64,000 nucleotides of DNA from an uncultured Paracoccaceae bacterium (GCA_947497065.1 CANMEQ010000005.1:186001-250000), one strand, 5' to 3'; positions 7,994-15,917 are shown, numbered from the stretch's first letter. Made by a program: numbers and translations. The notes: a model not told the origin generated them from the letters alone.

Positions 7994-8974
7994 ATGTCTT
8001 TATCTCGCTTTGCTACGACGGCGGCTTTGGCCGTGGGGCTGCCATTTGGGGTGGCCGCTGAGCCGCTGACAGTTGAATCGGTGGCGGCGCTGTTTGCCTC
8101 GGCGCAACTGGTGTCTGACCCGATTGAAGTTGACTGCACCTTGTCCGGTGGGGCCGAGACGACCTGCATTCAGGTCACGGTTGTCCCCGAGCCTGCGACT
8201 TATGAGGCCGGACCGTGGTGCCCGACCAACATTGAGGATGGGCCGGAGGAGGCTGGGATTTGGTTCTATGAGGGCGACGTTGTAGATGCGGATGGTGAGT
8301 TCTTCAGCAAGTTGGCTGCGCTTTACGATGATGAGAACTGGCAGGTGTTTGACCCTGAGACAGGCGATATTTACTACACCGCGACGTTAGAAGGCTGTGA
8401 GGCTGCGGCGCGCCCTGATGTGGCGGAGGAGTACCAGAACCACTGTGTGCAGTGTTTGTTGGAGTATTACCCTGACACGACGGTGACCTATTCCTTCCCG
8501 GTTGAACCTGTGGCCGCCGATACATCATCAAACATCGCGCAGACCGGTGTGGGTGTGGCGCTCAACGGGGTGCGTATTGATGGGCCTGCGCCGTTGGAGG
8601 CGATTTTGTCGGCCTATACGATTGCAACATTTGATGATTGTGGTGGGCATGTGAACCCCCATGTGGGCTATCACTATCACGCGGTGACCGATTGTTTGGA
8701 AGGGGATGACCACGTGCACGACGAGGCGCATGCCCCTGTCGTTGGGCTTGCGTTGGATGGGCATTTTATTGTGTCGCACCTGAATGCGGACGGAAGCGCG
8801 CCGGACGATTTGGATGAATGCTATGGCCATACGACCGATGATCTGGGGTATCACTATCACGCGGGTGCGGTTGGGACGAACCAGAACCTTGGGTGTTTGA
8901 CAGCGCAGGTTGGCTGTTCGACGGGCGAAGAGGGCGAGGCCTGTGATGCGACGGCACGCCGCCCGCGCCCCTGA
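7994..8974 (+). CDS. Secreted YHYH-domain protein
   Basis: This 326-residue protein has a signal peptide (cleavage after GVAAE, about residue 21) and the hallmark of the YHYH family: GYHYHAV near residue 226 and GYHYHAG near 288, with CGGHVNPH and the linking D-E-C-Y-G-H. The His-rich signature and conserved cysteines suggest a metal-binding, disulfide-bonded periplasmic or extracellular protein. YHYH proteins often occur near copper or redox genes, but the biochemical role is not established. It has its own promoter and terminator. A second family member, distant in sequence, sits 2 kb downstream on the same strand. Confidence 0.75.
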   Translation: MSLSRFATTAALAVGLPFGVAAEPLTVESVAALFASAQLVSDPIEVDCTLSGGAETTCIQVTVVPEPATYEAGPWCPTNIEDGPEEAGIWFYEGDVVDADGEFFSKLAALYDDENWQVFDPETGDIYYTATLEGCEAAARPDVAEEYQNHCVQCLLEYYPDTTVTYSFPVEPVAADTSSNIAQTGVGVALNGVRIDGPAPLEAILSAYTIATFDDCGGHVNPHVGYHYHAVTDCLEGDDHVHDEAHAPVVGLALDGHFIVSHLNADGSAPDDLDECYGHTTDDLGYHYHAGAVGTNQNLGCLTAQVGCSTGEEGEACDATARRPRP

Positions 8975-8996
8975 TCTGGCTTCGGTTTAATGCAGA

Positions 8997-9025
8997 ACGC
9001 CGCTCCGGTTTGGGGCGGCGTTTTT
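8997..9025 (+). terminator. Intrinsic terminator of the first YHYH gene
   Basis: A 10-bp stem (ACGCCGCTCC with GGGGCGGCGT, one wobble pair) with a 5-nt loop is followed by T5. Confidence 0.9.
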
Positions 9026-9060
9026 GGTTTGGTGTTTGAAAGGCGCGGGGTGGAGTGGCG

Positions 9061-9720
9061 CTATAAATGGGCCGAGGTTGAATGGGCCTGGGTTTTATCG
9101 CAGCAGCCGATGTAGCGTTGAAGTAACGTGAGTTGAAACTCGATCTCGTCTTTGCGGTCGCGCATTTTGTGCAGCATAGTTTTCAGGTTTTGCGGTGTGA
9201 TCCGGTTTTCGCCGTGTCCGTGGGTGTCGAAGGTGGAGATGGTGTTCAGAATGGGCAAAACCAGATCGCTGATGGTGCGGGCCGAGAGGGAGCAAGATAC
9301 GTCGTTCAGAAAGAAAGGTGTATCTTTGGGGTTAAACAGGGCCACCGCGTTGCCGATGAAGCTTTTGAATTTGATCGACACCCGCTGAAGGCCTGATTTG
9401 GTTTCGAGGCCGACGACCTGTAGCCCGCTAAGAACCAGGTCGTGCAATTCGAGCAGGAAATCCTGAGCAGAAAAGGCGAAGCGCCCTTCGTCGATGGGGA
9501 GGTAGTCTGCGACGGCTTGGGTCAGGTTGGCGGACAGGTAGCTGCGCGCGCTGGGCTTTGTGTCGAAGTTGACGGTGTGATTTGAGGACGGCCCTTGGGA
9601 GGTCATCCTTTCCAAGTGCCAATCGCCTGTTCGGTTCTTTGACGTCTTTCGGCTCAGCCAAAGTGTGAGGTTTGGGAAATATCGTTTTGGGCTTGTTGTA
9701 CCGTTTGGCGATTGGGTCAT
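9061..9720 (-). CDS. Uncharacterised protein, no recognised domain
   Basis: This 219-residue frame has no signal peptide or membrane helix that I can see. The first 60 residues are polar and Ser/Thr/Asn-rich; the rest alternates hydrophobic strands and helices (about 62-150) and ends in a charged helix (RDRKDEIEFQLTLLQRYIG). It might be a PilZ-like or other small regulatory fold, but no motif proves this. Upstream, 9770-9840 is an AT-rich island unlike its surroundings, a plausible promoter or a mark of acquisition. It lies alone between the YHYH gene and rpmE. ATG at 9720 is the first start in frame. Confidence 0.55.
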   Translation of the reverse strand: MTQSPNGTTSPKRYFPNLTLWLSRKTSKNRTGDWHLERMTSQGPSSNHTVNFDTKPSARSYLSANLTQAVADYLPIDEGRFAFSAQDFLLELHDLVLSGLQVVGLETKSGLQRVSIKFKSFIGNAVALFNPKDTPFFLNDVSCSLSARTISDLVLPILNTISTFDTHGHGENRITPQNLKTMLHKMRDRKDEIEFQLTLLQRYIGCCDKTQAHSTSAHL

Positions 9721-9877
9721 TCGAAACTCTCAGCGGATATGGGGTGCGCTGTTTGTCGCGTTTTTCAGCTAATAATCAGTTAACAAAAAGCATAAATTTT
9801 AAATGCATTTGCTGAGAATTAGTTAGGGTTTTAACGAGGGGGTGTTGTGCCGAAGGCAATTGCGCAATGTTCAAACG

Positions 9878-9908
9878 AAAAACGCCGCCCCGGGTGGGAG
9901 CGGCGTTT
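9878..9908 (-). terminator. Intrinsic terminator of rplS-rpmE
   Basis: A perfect 9-bp stem (AAACGCCGC with GCGGCGTTT, 9880-9888 and 9900-9908) is followed on the minus strand by T5 (9882-9878). Confidence 0.88.
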
Positions 9909-9933
9909 GTGAAATCGCGAAAGGTAGTCTGGC

Positions 9934-10155
9934 TTAGAAGCCGAGGCCTTCGTATTTCTTTTTGAACTTGGAAACACGGCCGCCTGTGTCAAGCAGACGC
10001 GCGCCGCCGCCTGTCCATGCTGGGTGCACGGAAGGGTCGATGTCCAAAGCCAGCTGGTCGCCTTCGGCGCCCCATGTGGATTTCATCTGGTAAACCGTAC
10101 CATCGGTCATTTTGACGTCGATGATGTGGTAATCTGGGTGAATGTCTTTTTTCAT
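9934..10155 (-). CDS. rpmE: 50S ribosomal protein L31
   Basis: This 73-residue large-subunit protein begins [10 protein letters not shown] and contains the family features STWG and HPAWTGG. The zinc-binding CxxC pair of the C+ type is absent, so this is the C- (zinc-independent) form commonly seen in alphaproteobacteria. It follows rplS by 11 bp and ends just before an intrinsic terminator. It stabilises bridge contacts between the ribosomal subunits. Confidence 0.95.
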   Translation of the reverse strand: MKKDIHPDYHIIDVKMTDGTVYQMKSTWGAEGDQLALDIDPSVHPAWTGGGARLLDTGGRVSKFKKKYEGLGF

Positions 10156-10166
10156 GCCAAAAATCC

Positions 10167-10553
10167 TTATGCGTCTGCGCCGCTGGACAGCGGACGATAG
10201 TTGGTTTTCTCGGCGATACGTGCGGATTTACCGCGACGGGCACGCAAGTAGTACAGTTTCGCGCGACGGACTTTACCGCGGCGTACAACTGTAATGGAAT
10301 CGATGTTGGTGGAGTACAGTGGGAACACACGTTCCACGCCTTCACCAAAGGAAATTTTGCGAACGGTGAAAGAGCCAGCGATGCCCTTGCCGTTTTTACG
10401 AGAGATGCAAACACCTTCGTAGTTCTGGACACGTGTACGTGTGCCTTCGGTCACTTTGTAACCAACGCGGATGGTGTCACCCGCTTTAAAGTCTGGGATG
10501 TCTTTGCCCAGGGAAGCGATTTGTTCCGCTTCGAGTTGTGCGATCAGGTTCAT
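10167..10553 (-). CDS. rplS: 50S ribosomal protein L19
   Basis: This 128-residue protein shows the L19 core ([26 protein letters not shown]), the [11 protein letters not shown] segment and the basic [14 protein letters not shown] strand that contacts rRNA at the subunit interface. The family length is about 115 residues; the extra C-terminal tail ([13 protein letters not shown]) is seen in relatives. It is the first gene of a two-gene unit with rpmE. It is separated here from its usual partner trmD by two plus-strand genes, and it has its own promoter with a long leader. Confidence 0.96.
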   Translation of the reverse strand: MNLIAQLEAEQIASLGKDIPDFKAGDTIRVGYKVTEGTRTRVQNYEGVCISRKNGKGIAGSFTVRKISFGEGVERVFPLYSTNIDSITVVRRGKVRRAKLYYLRARRGKSARIAEKTNYRPLSSGADA

Positions 10554-10747
10554 GGCCGATCTCCTATATGACGCGCGGTTTGCCCGCGGATGTGAAAGAC
10601 GCCAGAGCTTTGGTCTTCATCGGGTCACTCGCAGTGCCCACCAAAGGGTTCGCATCCTGTGCTTTGCTATCAGGCGGGTTCGCGGTGAAGAGGTCGCGGC
10701 CAATACCAAACAGGCCCAACGACTCAAGGAGAGGCGTGGACAGGCCG

Positions 10748-10776
10748 CGTATACGGTGGTTGGGGATGTCTGACAA
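10748..10776 (-). promoter_or_regulatory. Promoter of rplS-rpmE with a roughly 190-nt leader
   Basis: On the minus strand TTGTCA (10776-10771) and TATACG (10753-10748) are exactly 17 bp apart, a good sigma-70 match. Transcription would start near 10741, leaving a leader of about 190 nt before the L19 start at 10553. The remainder of the 409-base gap (10554-10962) holds a small hairpin (TGGGGC/GCCCCA, 10832-10848), a GGCCGGCC palindrome near 10871 and the second YHYH promoter. I see no gene in it. Confidence 0.6.
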
Positions 10777-10898
10777 GGGCTGTGGCTGGGGGTGTGGTGA
10801 AGTTATTTTCAGGTTGGAAATAAGGGGGCAATGGGGCGTTTGGCCCCAGTTTGGAGTGACGGTGCGACCTGGCCGGCCGTGCGATTGCTCGAGAGACC

Positions 10899-10927
10899 GA
10901 CGGAGCGGGGAACGGATCGCGTATAAG
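10899..10927 (+). promoter_or_regulatory. Promoter of the second YHYH gene
   Basis: GACGGA (10899-10904) and TATAAG (10922-10927) are 17 bp apart, matching the first YHYH promoter. A GAGGAG ribosome-binding site lies at about 10951-10956. Confidence 0.5.
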
Positions 10928-10962
10928 GTGCGTTAGGGTAGAGATAGCATGAGGAGTTTGCG

Positions 10963-12084
10963 ATGCGGTATTTCAAGAGGCTTGCTGGATGTGTTGCGCT
11001 ATGTGCGGCCCCCGTGGGGGTGATGGCGCATCCCGATGTTGAGGAATTTGCGGATGTTGATTTCGTTGAAGCACCCGCCGTTGTGGACTGTACGCTGACG
11101 GATGGCACTGCGGCCAGCTGCTATGAATTTACCGTAACCTATCTACCAGAGGGTCTTGAGATTGGGCCGTTTTGCCCCGCGACATTGGATGAAGTTGGTG
11201 GCATCTGGGATTGGACGGGCGAGGAAGCGGGCGTGTACCGTGTGGATCGTGCGTTTTTGGAATTGTTGGACAGCCTAGGCTATACATTCTTCCAAGAGGA
11301 CGGGACCGTGAATGTGATCACTGCCGGGGGCGCACCCGATGGGGTAACGCACTCGTGCATGGCTTTGGGCGAGGATGCTTCGGTCACGATGACCATGCTT
11401 TTGCCGGTCGAGCCTGTGATGGCGGTTGCGCCTTCTGATTTGGGGACTGTGGCGAAGGTCGGCGTGGCCACCGATGGGGTGCCCATTTTCGCAGATGCAC
11501 CTTCTATCCAAGAGCGCAACAACATGCCGGCTTTGGATGTCTGTGGGGGGCATATTGACCCGGGTGGTTGGTACCATTGGCACGCAACGGCGACGGACAT
11601 TGAAACGGTGTTTGACGCTGCGGACGTGGATGCGGACTGTGGTCTTGCGCAAGATCCGACAGCGCTGTTCGCCTATGCGTTTGACGGGTTTGCGATTTAC
11701 GGCAGCCAAGATGCAGATGGAACTGTGCCTCGTGATTTGGACGCCTGCGGTGGCCACATCGGGGACACGGTGACAGGGGAGACTGTGTATCACTATCATG
11801 CCGGTGAAACCTTCCCCAATTTGCCAACGTGTTTGGTGGGGCTTCAGGCTGAAGGTAATTTTTCAACCACGGCCAGCGGTGGCATCGGCGCGGCTGGCGG
11901 GCCGAGTGCGGGCGGGATGCCGCCCGGATTTGAGGAGGCGGCTGCGACGCTTGGGATCCGCGCTGAAGAGCTGTTCGCGGCGGTAGAAGCGTCGGGCGGA
12001 CGCGATGCGGATATGGCGGATGTGGCCGACATGTTGTCGATTGATGAGGCTCGTTTGCGGGCGGCACTGCGGGCGCAACCTTAG
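10963..12084 (+). CDS. Secreted YHYH-domain protein with C-terminal helical tail
   Basis: This 373-residue protein has a signal peptide ending near VMAH (residue 23) and a YHYH domain in which the first motif has changed to GWYHWHAT and the second is kept as VYHYHAGE, with the paired CGGHID and CGGHIGD segments. FDGFAIYG, a typical family segment, precedes the second motif. After a Gly-rich linker (about 296-318) comes a C-terminal helical region with two similar units, TLGIRAEELFAAV and MLSIDEARLRAAL. Such tails occur in other YHYH proteins. It is secreted and probably metal-binding; its function is unknown. Confidence 0.75.
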   Translation: MRYFKRLAGCVALCAAPVGVMAHPDVEEFADVDFVEAPAVVDCTLTDGTAASCYEFTVTYLPEGLEIGPFCPATLDEVGGIWDWTGEEAGVYRVDRAFLELLDSLGYTFFQEDGTVNVITAGGAPDGVTHSCMALGEDASVTMTMLLPVEPVMAVAPSDLGTVAKVGVATDGVPIFADAPSIQERNNMPALDVCGGHIDPGGWYHWHATATDIETVFDAADVDADCGLAQDPTALFAYAFDGFAIYGSQDADGTVPRDLDACGGHIGDTVTGETVYHYHAGETFPNLPTCLVGLQAEGNFSTTASGGIGAAGGPSAGGMPPGFEEAAATLGIRAEELFAAVEASGGRDADMADVADMLSIDEARLRAALRAQP

Positions 12085-12116
12085 GCCTATTTTTGTTATC
12101 GTCTGATAAGAATTTG

Positions 12117-12165
12117 TTCATGGCTCTCGCGTAGGTTTGAGAAAACCAACGAGGAGAGCCATGAA
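12117..12165 (+). promoter_or_regulatory. Hairpin sequestering the PilZ gene's ribosome-binding site and start
   Basis: A perfect 12-bp inverted repeat (TTCATGGCTCTC, 12117-12128, with GAGAGCCATGAA, 12154-12165) encloses an inner 5-bp stem GGTTT/AAACC (12134-12138, 12143-12147) with a GAGA tetraloop. The right arm contains most of the ribosome-binding site GAGGAG and the ATG itself. The left arm holds its own ATG at 12119, opening a four-codon frame that stops at 12131-12133. Confidence 0.75.
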
Positions 12166-12484
12166 GTATCGTGCGCAAAGATATCCGACCCGATACCCGT
12201 TGAAATTGATGGTAGGCGCGGTTGCCTATAACACGCTTGTGACGAGTGTGAGTGCGAGTGGCATGTGCCTGCAAATCGATCAGGATTTGGCCATCAATCA
12301 AGACGTAAAGCTAAACTGCACGACTGGCGCTGTTGCTGGGAAAGTGATGTGGGCGCGTGACGGGAAAGTCGGAGTAATGTTTAATCGCCCGCTTGGCCGG
12401 ATGGAATTGGAGCGTGTGAGGTATGGTTTGGCCAGTTCAGGCCATGCAGGGCGGACGAAAATCGGGTTTTCTGAGTTGCGCTAG
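12161..12484 (+). CDS. PilZ-domain protein
   Basis: The start is the ATG at 12161, preceded by GAGGAGAG; an in-frame TTG at 12137 would lie inside the leader hairpin and has no site. The 107-residue product is a single-domain PilZ-like beta-barrel: R-Y-P-x4-L at the N-terminus corresponds to the RxxxR loop region (here QRYPTRYPL), and the D/NxSxxG motif appears as SVSASGM. The match to the c-di-GMP-binding consensus is only partial, so ligand binding is uncertain. Its stop overlaps the trmD stop by 4 nt on the opposite strand. It lies 76 bp after the second YHYH gene and could be read through from it. Confidence 0.7.
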   Translation: MKYRAQRYPTRYPLKLMVGAVAYNTLVTSVSASGMCLQIDQDLAINQDVKLNCTTGAVAGKVMWARDGKVGVMFNRPLGRMELERVRYGLASSGHAGRTKIGFSELR

Positions 12485-13284
12485 TCGATTTTGGATTGAT
12501 GTTTTTTCCAAAGGTCGGGTCTGCGTTTGGCTGTGATCTCTTCGGACTTTTCTCGGCGCCATTTGGCCACTTTCCCGTGGTCCCCGGATGTGAGCACAGC
12601 CGGAATTTCGTGGCCTTCCCATTCCGCTGGGCGCGTGTATTGCGGATGTTCGAGCAGTCCGTTGGAGTGGCTTTCCTCTACTGCACTTTCGGCATTCCCC
12701 AACACACCGGGTAGCAGGCGCACGCAGGCATCTATGAGGGTCATGGCGGGCAATTCGCCGCCTGTTAAAACATAATCGCCCATGGAGACTTCCATGATGT
12801 CGTAGTGTTCAAGGACCCGTTCATCGACCCCTTCAAACCGGCCACAGAGCAGCGTGACGCCATCCATTTCGCTGAGGTCTTGCGCGATTTGTTGTGTGAA
12901 CGGGACGCCGCGGGGGCTGAGGTAGAGCAATGGCATCCGGCCACGGGCGCGTCTGCGTGTGTCGCCGATGGCATTGGCGACCACATCTGCGCGCAAAACC
13001 ATGCCGGCTCCGCCACCGGATGGTGTGTCATCCACGTTGCGGTGTTTGCCGACGCCGAACCGGCGCAGGTCGGTCGTGTGCAGTTGCCAAACACCGTCTT
13101 TCAGGGCTTTGCCCGTGAGGCTTTCGCCCAAAAGGCCGGGGAAGGCATCGGGGAAAAGAGTGATGACCTGTGCTGTCCATGCTTTGGCCAGACTGGGTTT
13201 GTCGGTCATCAGCTCTTGCGGTTTTACGCTGACCTGAACAGATTTGCGGCCGACGGATTTCATGGGTTTAGGTTTATCCGACAT
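12481..13284 (-). CDS. trmD: tRNA (guanine-N1)-methyltransferase
   Basis: TrmD methylates G37 of tRNAs that read CNN codons and prevents +1 frameshifting. The ATG at 13284 is chosen over one at 13293 because AAGGA sits 8 nt before it. The 267-residue protein has an N-terminal extension of about 35 residues before the canonical ITLFPDAFPG start. The SAM-binding trefoil-knot region is present (YLSPRGVPFTQ, LLCGRFEGVDERV, SMGDYVLTGGELPAM), followed by the C-terminal ALTSGDH-like loop (VLTSGDH) and helices. It overlaps the upstream sulfotransferase-like gene by 11 nt, so translation is coupled. Confidence 0.95.
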   Translation of the reverse strand: MSDKPKPMKSVGRKSVQVSVKPQELMTDKPSLAKAWTAQVITLFPDAFPGLLGESLTGKALKDGVWQLHTTDLRRFGVGKHRNVDDTPSGGGAGMVLRADVVANAIGDTRRRARGRMPLLYLSPRGVPFTQQIAQDLSEMDGVTLLCGRFEGVDERVLEHYDIMEVSMGDYVLTGGELPAMTLIDACVRLLPGVLGNAESAVEESHSNGLLEHPQYTRPAEWEGHEIPAVLTSGDHGKVAKWRREKSEEITAKRRPDLWKKHQSKID

Positions 13285-14074
13285 CAGGAGCATCCTTTTT
13301 TAACAGGTCTTTTTTCGCGGCAGAGAGGTCGCGGTCTGAGAGCGTGGAGCGGTTCAATTCAAGCAGCGGGGCGATGAGTGCGTCTTGTGGACCTACGTTT
13401 TTCGGTGGGAGAGGCACAAGGGCTTGGCGTTGATCGGCAGGCAGGCCGATTAAGTCCAGCAGCGGCGCTGCGGGGCCTTCGGGGCCGTTCAATGTGGCGA
13501 GGTCAGCGGTTTGCACGGTGGCGGACAGACGATTGGATACTTGATCGACCACCGATTGCAGGTTCGCGGCCTCTTTGTACGTGGCAAAATAAGCGTCACG
13601 GTCCAGCGTCAGGCGAGATTTTCGCAGGTTGTGTTTATAGGTCGAAAGCAGCCAGTCGTCCGGCGCACGGGTGGTGAAATGAAAGGTCAATTGGATGTCG
13701 GTCCCGAAGATATCGAACAGGACCTGTTGCAGGCGGAGCATGAGATCGGCGGTTGCGTTATAACTGCGCTGGCCATCGCGGCCGGGCATGCGCCCTGCGA
13801 GGTTTTCTTCGCTGATTAAGACGGATCGGCTGCGCCCGAAGTTCATATTTGAAAGGGTCGAATGCAGGTCGTTGGCGAATTCATCGAGAAGGCCAGCGGT
13901 GCCAAATCGTGAATATCGCATGGCCATGCGAGCTGCGGATTTGCGGATGCGGTTTGGCAGGACGAGGGCGCAGCTGGGCCAGATGTGTTTGCCATTTTCC
14001 CAAAGGAACGATTGGGTCGTGGTCGTGCCGGTCTTGTGAAAGCCAGCGTGGACGATCACGCGGCGGCCAGACAT
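13274..14074 (-). CDS. Sulfotransferase-like P-loop protein
   Basis: This 266-residue protein starts with HAGFHKTGTTTTQSFL (residues 9-24), a 5'-phosphosulfate-binding loop as in PAPS-dependent sulfotransferases. TRAPDDWLLSTYKHNL near residue 133 resembles the 3'-phosphate-binding segment (R-x7-S). The fold call is reasonable but the acceptor is unknown. Its ATG shares a base with the rimM stop and its end overlaps trmD, so it is translated as part of the ribosome-maturation operon. That is a striking place for a sulfotransferase. Confidence 0.65.
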   Translation of the reverse strand: MSGRRVIVHAGFHKTGTTTTQSFLWENGKHIWPSCALVLPNRIRKSAARMAMRYSRFGTAGLLDEFANDLHSTLSNMNFGRSRSVLISEENLAGRMPGRDGQRSYNATADLMLRLQQVLFDIFGTDIQLTFHFTTRAPDDWLLSTYKHNLRKSRLTLDRDAYFATYKEAANLQSVVDQVSNRLSATVQTADLATLNGPEGPAAPLLDLIGLPADQRQALVPLPPKNVGPQDALIAPLLELNRSTLSDRDLSAAKKDLLKKDAPDVG

Positions 14075-14592
14075 TAGCTGATGCCCTCAAACAGGCCACC
14101 GGGAGGGTCGAGGATGATACGGCCAGAGGCGAGGTCGACCGTGGGCACGATGGCCTTGGTGAAGGGGACCAGCACGCTGTCTTTGAGGGTGGGGTCTGTG
14201 ATTTCCAGCAGATCATCGGCGCCGTTGGATTGCACGGCTTTGACGCGGCCCAGACGGGTTCCGCCGGTGTCAAAGGCGGTGAGGCCCATCAGATCGGTAT
14301 GGTAGAATTCATCGTCGGGCAGGGAAGGGAGTTGGTCGCGGTGTGCGAGCAAATCCATACCGCGCAGCGCGTCGGCCTCTTCTTTGGTGGTGATGCCGTC
14401 GATGCGGGCGATAAGGGCGCCCTTGGTCTGACCTTTGATGACGATGGTCGCGAGCGTTTCGCCGTCAGAACGGGTCAGCGGAGTGTATTCGGCGATTGCA
14501 GCCGGGTCGGCGCAAAAGGATTTCAGACGCACGTCGCCGTGGACGCCGAACGCGCCGGAGATCGAGCCTACAATGAGTTTATCGTCTGACAT
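14074..14592 (-). CDS. rimM: 16S rRNA processing protein RimM
   Basis: This 172-residue factor binds S19 and helps mature the 30S head. The N-terminal beta-barrel begins [19 protein letters not shown] and contains the [18 protein letters not shown] segment. The C-terminal PRC-barrel contains [28 protein letters not shown] and the final PPGG. It lies 63 bp after rpsP and directly joins the next gene, in the usual rpsP-rimM order. Confidence 0.95.
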   Translation of the reverse strand: MSDDKLIVGSISGAFGVHGDVRLKSFCADPAAIAEYTPLTRSDGETLATIVIKGQTKGALIARIDGITTKEEADALRGMDLLAHRDQLPSLPDDEFYHTDLMGLTAFDTGGTRLGRVKAVQSNGADDLLEITDPTLKDSVLVPFTKAIVPTVDLASGRIILDPPGGLFEGIS

Positions 14593-14655
14593 AACGTGCC
14601 TTTGGTTAGGCGTGGCGGCACGAGATGAACCCCGTGCCGCCCTGCCAATTGCAGA

Positions 14656-15054
14656 TTATTCTGCGGCTGCTTCTTCAGCAGGTGCTTCTGCTGGTGCGGC
14701 TGCTGCTTCGGCAGCGGCTGCTGCTTTCGCGGCTTTTTCTTCAGCGCGATCAACAGCTTTTTTGCCTGGCTCACCTTTTTTCAGGTTTGCGCGCTCTTTC
14801 TTCGGTGTGTGACCTGCAGCTTCGAGGAAGCGGGAGATACGGTCTGTTGGCTGTGCGCCCTGGTCGAGCCAGTACTGCACGCGCTCCATGTCCATTTTCA
14901 CGCGCTCTTCGCTGTCTTTGGCGAGGAGTGGGTTGTATGTGCCGAGCTTTTCTACGTAGCGGCCATCGCGTGGCATGCGGGAGTCCGCTGCAACGATACG
15001 GTAAAATGGACGCTTTTTAGAGCCACCACGGGCGAGGCGAATTTTCATAGCCAT
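14656..15054 (-). CDS. rpsP: 30S ribosomal protein S16
   Basis: S16 stabilises the 5' domain of 16S rRNA. The core ([21 protein letters not shown] and [32 protein letters not shown] in pieces) covers about 85 residues. The remainder, to residue 132, is a tail that is first basic ([20 protein letters not shown]) and then almost pure Ala/Glu. Such tails are usual in Rhodobacterales and probably disordered. It is 12 bp from the upstream chorismate mutase gene. Confidence 0.95.
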   Translation of the reverse strand: MAMKIRLARGGSKKRPFYRIVAADSRMPRDGRYVEKLGTYNPLLAKDSEERVKMDMERVQYWLDQGAQPTDRISRFLEAAGHTPKKERANLKKGEPGKKAVDRAEEKAAKAAAAAEAAAAPAEAPAEEAAAE

Positions 15055-15066
15055 GATTAGATTTCC

Positions 15067-15366
15067 TTAGGTTTGATCTTGATGTGTTTTGTGGTGCTGA
15101 ATGACTTCAGCGATGATGAAGTTGAGGAACTTCTTGGCGAATTCGGGATCCAGATTGGCCCGGTTTGCCAAATCTTCTAGCCGTGCGATCTGCGTTTCTT
15201 CACGCTTTGGATCGGACGGGGGAAGGTCGTGGCTGGCTTTGAGTTTCCCCACAGCCTGCGTGTGTTTGAACCGCTCGCCCAATGTATAGACGAGGATCGC
15301 ATCGAGGCGGTCGATGCTTTCGCGGTGTTCTTTGAGGATGTCTGCTGCGCGCAATTCGTCGGTCAT
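15067..15366 (-). CDS. Chorismate mutase (AroQ class)
   Basis: This 99-residue all-helical protein should convert chorismate to prephenate for Phe/Tyr synthesis. The first helix has the family pattern RESIDRLDAILVYTLGER with the catalytic-site Arg and Lys (in KLKAS), and the third helix carries the final active-site region (FLNFIIAEVIQHH). The length is typical for stand-alone AroQ domains. It overlaps the acetyltransferase gene by ATGA and leads into rpsP, an arrangement I recall from several roseobacters. Confidence 0.88.
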   Translation of the reverse strand: MTDELRAADILKEHRESIDRLDAILVYTLGERFKHTQAVGKLKASHDLPPSDPKREETQIARLEDLANRANLDPEFAKKFLNFIIAEVIQHHKTHQDQT

Positions 15367-15917
15367 GCGAGCGCTCCTTTATGGTGGCGGTACACGCGGA
15401 CGTTTTGTCCGGTCGTGTATAGAGGGTGTGTTGGATCGTTGAGCAGGTCCGAGGCCGGCTGATCAAGGGTGGCACCGAGACGTTTTGCGACACCGGCTGA
15501 GGCGTGGTTTGCCACATCGACATAGGACACGATGCGATCTGCGCCGATGGTATCCCACGCCCAAGGGAGGATCGCGGTCATGGCTTCGGTGACGTAGCCT
15601 TTGCCTTCGTAATCCGCGGACCAAAGGGACCAGCTGAATTCGGGTTCTGGCCAGTCCATCGGGTGCCATGGGCCAACGGAACCCAGGGGAGTGCCATCTT
15701 TCAGGGTCACGATGAAATTGCCGAAACCGCGCAGAACCCACATGCCTGCGAGATTACCCCAGATCCGGTTTGTGTCTTTGGTGTCGAAGGGGCCGCCGAT
15801 GAATGTGGTCCGGTCCGACGCCATGAACGCGCAGAACGCATCAAAATCTGCGACCTGTGGGGCGCGAATGGTCAGACGGTCTGTCTGCAGGGTCGGAATG
15901 GTTACGGACAGGGTCAT
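15363..15917 (-). CDS. GNAT-family N-acetyltransferase (RimJ/RimL type)
   Basis: This 184-residue protein opens with a strand typical of the RimJ/RimL group (LQTDRLTIRAPQVADFDAFCAF). The acetyl-CoA-binding core follows: FSWSLWSADYEGKGYVTEAMTAI, where the Q/R-x-x-G-x-G/A loop appears as YEGKGY, and then the ADRIVSYVDVANHASAGVAKRLGA helix. The substrate is unknown; these enzymes acetylate N-terminal amines of proteins or small molecules. It overlaps ffh and chorismate mutase by 4 nt each, so the three form a coupled unit. Confidence 0.85.
   Translation of the reverse strand: MTLSVTIPTLQTDRLTIRAPQVADFDAFCAFMASDRTTFIGGPFDTKDTNRIWGNLAGMWVLRGFGNFIVTLKDGTPLGSVGPWHPMDWPEPEFSWSLWSADYEGKGYVTEAMTAILPWAWDTIGADRIVSYVDVANHASAGVAKRLGATLDQPASDLLNDPTHPLYTTGQNVRVYRHHKGALA

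Noticed and set aside
10564-10776. A 70-codon minus-strand open frame beginning with TTG just before rplS
   Set aside because: The TTG is the -35 box of a good promoter (TTGTCA-N17-TATACG), there is no ribosome-binding site, and the product resembles no family.
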